From positions 82,501 through 132,729 of the forward strand of contig RPFO01001543.1 in the NCBI GenBank assembly GCA_009746045.1: a DNA stretch of 50,229 nt, given 5' to 3'. Positions 47,225 through 50,229 of this stretch are shown here, in pieces. A model generated the notes under the pieces. The model did not search any database and was not told the origin of the DNA. It saw nothing but the letters and a program-made list of their open reading frames with translations. Source of the DNA: Mesostigma viride. Taxonomy: Eukaryota > Streptophyta > Mesostigmatophyceae > Mesostigmatales > Mesostigmataceae. How positions within the stretch are numbered: position 1 is the stretch's first letter; each line of letters opens with the position of its first letter. The translations under genes were made by a program, and so were the position numbers.

Positions 47225-47650
47225 ATTTGAAACGTGCCGTCCTCCGGATTTTTGCCTTTGCACCGTGTGCAGTTCTTGGACGTTTGGAATCATGGCATGG
47301 CTAACGTACTGACTGACTAGCTAGACCTTTTCAGTGGTTTTCCATTTTCGGGTATTTCCTCGTAAATGGTTGGAGAGCGATCGCAGCAATCGTGCTCACC
47401 ACTAGACACTCCCAGCCAGTTAGGCTCGAAACACACGCCCTGATCAAGCTGTTTCCGGCCCCACCGTCTAGGTCATCTAGTCGCTCTACACGTACGTAAG
47501 CCAGCCATAATTTCAATGCACAAGGCTACACATTTCCATCTCCATTCATATTCATCATCCTGAACGACTTGAAAACCCGGACAAGATAACGGCAGGCGAG
47601 TCGAGCTACCATGGTCCGGATGATCCCAATTTCTGGCCTGCACATCATTC
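47225..47650 (-). repeat. Dispersed repeat of about 400 bp, copy 2 (inverted)
   Basis: Reverse-complement partner of 25965-26370. It lies in opposite orientation on the far side of the MAP1A/deaminase block. Confidence 0.85.
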
Positions 47651-47789
47651 CAAAAAGCCATTTTTCCACCCTGAAAATTATTCTAGGATAGGCTAATGAT
47701 TAGTTTGGCCTCAAATTTGGCACCAAGGTGCCTAATCAGATATCTTATGGTGGCATGTGGTCAAATAAGTTTTTGGGAGTCGGCAGCAT

Positions 47790-48380
47790 GGTAACATGAT
47801 GACATTTGCTAGCATAAAAATACCGAATTTTCAGCACTTTCTGGCATGTATGCGTATATAATGACATCAAATGAACTCAGTTGGGCCTGGAACTTTGCAC
47901 ATGTTATAAACACATCCCATGCAGCATGCCCACAAAGTTTCAGGCTGGTTGGATCACAAAATGGTGACAGATGCTAGCATAAATACCCCAAAATGCAGTT
48001 TTTCAGGGTTTTCCAAGGGTTTCATCACACATATGCATATATAATGACACCAAATGAACTCAGTTGGGCGTGGAACTTTGCATATGTTCTAAACACATCC
48101 CATGCAGCATGCCCACAAAGTTTCAGGCTGGTTGGATGACAAATTGGTGACAGATGCTAGCATAAACACCACAAAAATGCAGTTTTTCAGGGTTTTCCAA
48201 GGGTTTCATCACACATTTGCATATATAATGACATCAAATGAACTCAGTTGGACCTGGGACTTGGCACATGTTCGAAACACATCCCATGCAGCCTGCCCAC
48301 AAAGCTTCAGGCTGGTTGGATAACAAATTGGTGACAGATGCTAGCATAAATACCACAGAAAAAGCAGCTTTCTATTGTTC
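47790..48380. repeat. Satellite-like array, unit about 183 bp
   Basis: More than three units. The GCTAGCATAAA landmark recurs at 47808, 47973, 48156 and 48340, a spacing of 165, 183 and 184. Each unit carries CATATATAATGACA, AACTCAGTTGGGC, CATCCCATGCAGC and TTTCAGGCTGGTTGGAT. It is AT-rich and non-coding. The first unit is shorter and more diverged. Confidence 0.9.
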
Positions 48381-48517
48381 TTCCAAGGGTTTCATGGCAA
48401 TCATTCCACCTTGGTGTACAGAAGGTTCCAAACAACACATCATTACATTATGCATCATATTTACAATGCAGGAAGGCATACTTGGGGGCACATGCCTATA
48501 GTACAATGCATTAACTC

Positions 48518-50229
48518 GTCGTCTGTCCCTGGTCCTCTACGGAGGACTGAGTTGAACTCAGTCCTCTCTAGAGGACCGAGTTTTTGGGTTTCGTAGAAAA
48601 TTCGCCCCGGTCAGAATGTTTGACAAAAAAATTCTCTCAAAATTTATTCAAATACTACGTGAAAAGATCTTTCTTGGACATATTTTTGGGATTTTTTTGG
48701 ATTTGGTATGCGCGGCTAACTGTACGGTCAAAGTACAGGTGGTAAGGGTACTTTTCCACGTGAAACGCGAGTTCCGGAAATGCACGACCTAGCCATGGCG
48801 GCTCGCGCCCATGCATGCAGTTTACGTTTGCGGACGAGTTAGCCGTCCAAACTCAGTAAATAGATTTAACATGCCCTAAAGATGATATAAATCAATTTTT
48901 AGCTCGCGGGGATGCGATTTACCCGGTGTCGGCACTGTTCTTGCTGGAAAAAACTGCGATAAGGCAGGTCGACGGAATTGATTACTGCGCTTGCTTTCCG
49001 GCGCAATTTCAATGGCTGATAGGTTTCTTTCTACATGTTAACATGAGTTGCATTAGAATATATTGAGTGACAGTATAGATTTGATGATCTCGACCATTCT
49101 GTCACGTCATGGTCTATGTGCCGCAAAGTGCCACTTTTGCGGGCACCGCCTGGGCCAAGGTAACGCCAGCCGTGCCAGGTAAAGCCGGATAATCGTTGCC
49201 TCTTCGTTCCTTGATGTTCGTACATGAGTTTAAGCTTGCGAGGCGTTGTCAGGTTCAAGTCTTGATGCTCTTTCTTGACCGTTGCCTGCCCCTCTCTAAA
49301 ACCCCCTTTTCAGATGATGTTAGCAGGCATTTGCCTTAACCCAGTGTAGTTGTGCAGGGTTTTAGGAGCTGTGCAGGTTTAAACACCTTCATAGATGTTA
49401 GTTATTCTTTTGCTACGTTCATACTGCATGATTGTGTGGCCACGGGCTGCGTCAAGGGTGCATTCAAGCTTTTACGGGTGAGTGAAAAGTCTTGGTGACA
49501 AACCACTGCCATCATGTGCCAGCAACTATGTTGGCCACATCATGGCAAGGCAAAACAGTTATAGCCATATCTATTGTTGTTTGAAACAATGGAAATATGC
49601 TTAACCTACCCATTATATTGGTGGTTGACACTTATAACATAACCCTTTGTTGGTAGGTATCCAAGCCCATTCCCTACATGCATGCATAGGCTCTCACTAC
49701 ATGATAAGGTATGATATACCTGAAGTATGATGATGCAAGTGTGTTGTCCTGTAATGCTTGAAGGGAAATGAGTTGATTGGGATGGTTGGTGGCCACGGTG
49801 ATGTAGTATGACCGCACTTACATGCTAGCAAAGTTAGCAAAAGCCCCATTCCTCTCCTGAGGACTGAGAGTTTTTTAATTGTTTCAGGCAGTTGCAGTGG
49901 CCAAATGGAGCCCAGTTTTTTGCCACGCTTCAAGAACTATGTTGTTTACATGCCTATATTTTTTCTTCATGCACCAGGATTTGATTGAATTTTTCCCACT
50001 CGTTCTTATCCCGAAAAATGCAAATTCGCGAGGGGCGCCCAACGTCCGTGTAATTTTCAGGTGTTCGGGTCAAGTTTTCACATATGCAGTATTTTTGCCA
50101 ACAAAATGATATCTAGTACACCCCAGATCCACATCAAAACATTTGGGATGGACCCCCCACCTAGTCGCTACACGCGGTTGAAAATTGTCAACTCAGTCCT
50201 CCTGTGAGGACTGAGTTGGGACAGACGAC
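48518..50229. mobile_element. 1.7-kb element with inverted ends and subterminal hairpins
   Basis: The left end GTCGTCTGTCCC is the exact complement of the right end GGGACAGACGAC, which is also the last base of the window. Both ends carry hairpins made from CTCAGTCCTC / GAGGACTGAG: at the left a roughly 50-bp imperfect palindrome (48530-48580), at the right a 13-bp stem (50191-50220). The interior is AT-rich with no transposase I can recognise. I read it as a non-autonomous inverted-terminal (foldback-type) DNA element. The target duplication cannot be checked because the right flank is outside the window. Confidence 0.7.

Overview
The window looks like nuclear DNA of a green alga (Viridiplantae). 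It holds spliced genes with GT-AG introns, a cytosolic methionine aminopeptidase of the plant MAP1A type, leader sequences that look plastid-directed, minisatellites inside introns, and nested retroelements with target-site duplications (TSDs). I cannot name a species. No rRNA, convincing tRNA or CRISPR array is visible.

Layout. (1) 1-7.4 kb: a minus-strand first exon of an unidentified, probably plastid-targeted protein (682-1026) lies head to head with a plus-strand methionine-R-sulfoxide reductase (MsrB) gene. Its exons end at 7176 and its introns carry a 12-bp and an 11-bp minisatellite. (2) 8.7-26 kb: a retroelement nest. A non-LTR element with N-terminal zinc fingers, reverse transcriptase and a restriction-like endonuclease (LINE-A, about 8.7-23.1 kb) is split by three insertions: a 9.3-kb LTR retrotransposon (9183-18489), a 1011-bp foldback element (19093-20103) and a 431-bp SINE-like element (20144-20574). 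The 3' LTR is itself split by an 813-bp insertion (17270-18082). Each insertion has a target duplication I could read, and removing them restores the host sequence. A second, related element (LINE-B) lies tail to tail on the minus strand (23270-25886). (3) 26.5-43.2 kb: one minus-strand MAP1A gene. I resolved 16 exons with consistent phases, giving 390 codons plus a stop. At least nine of its 15 introns carry their own tandem array. (4) 43.2-44.8 kb: a divergent plus-strand, two-exon guanine deaminase of the cytidine-deaminase fold. (5) 44.8-50.2 kb: repeats, namely a second SINE-like copy, an inverted copy of a roughly 400-bp repeat found beside MAP1A, a roughly 183-bp satellite, and an inverted-terminal element reaching the window end.

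The most unusual object is the LTR retrotransposon. Its 458-bp LTRs look identical and end in AGTT...AACT instead of TG...CA. An aspartic-protease-like domain lies after the integrase and before a Copia-like reverse transcriptase/RNase H, and the integrase C-terminus resembles the GPY/F module of Gypsy elements. Two other insertions in the nest share the AGTT...AACT ends and 5-bp duplications. The conventional genes are housekeeping: N-terminal Met removal, repair of oxidised Met, and guanine catabolism. I see no operon-like link beyond the two divergent pairs.
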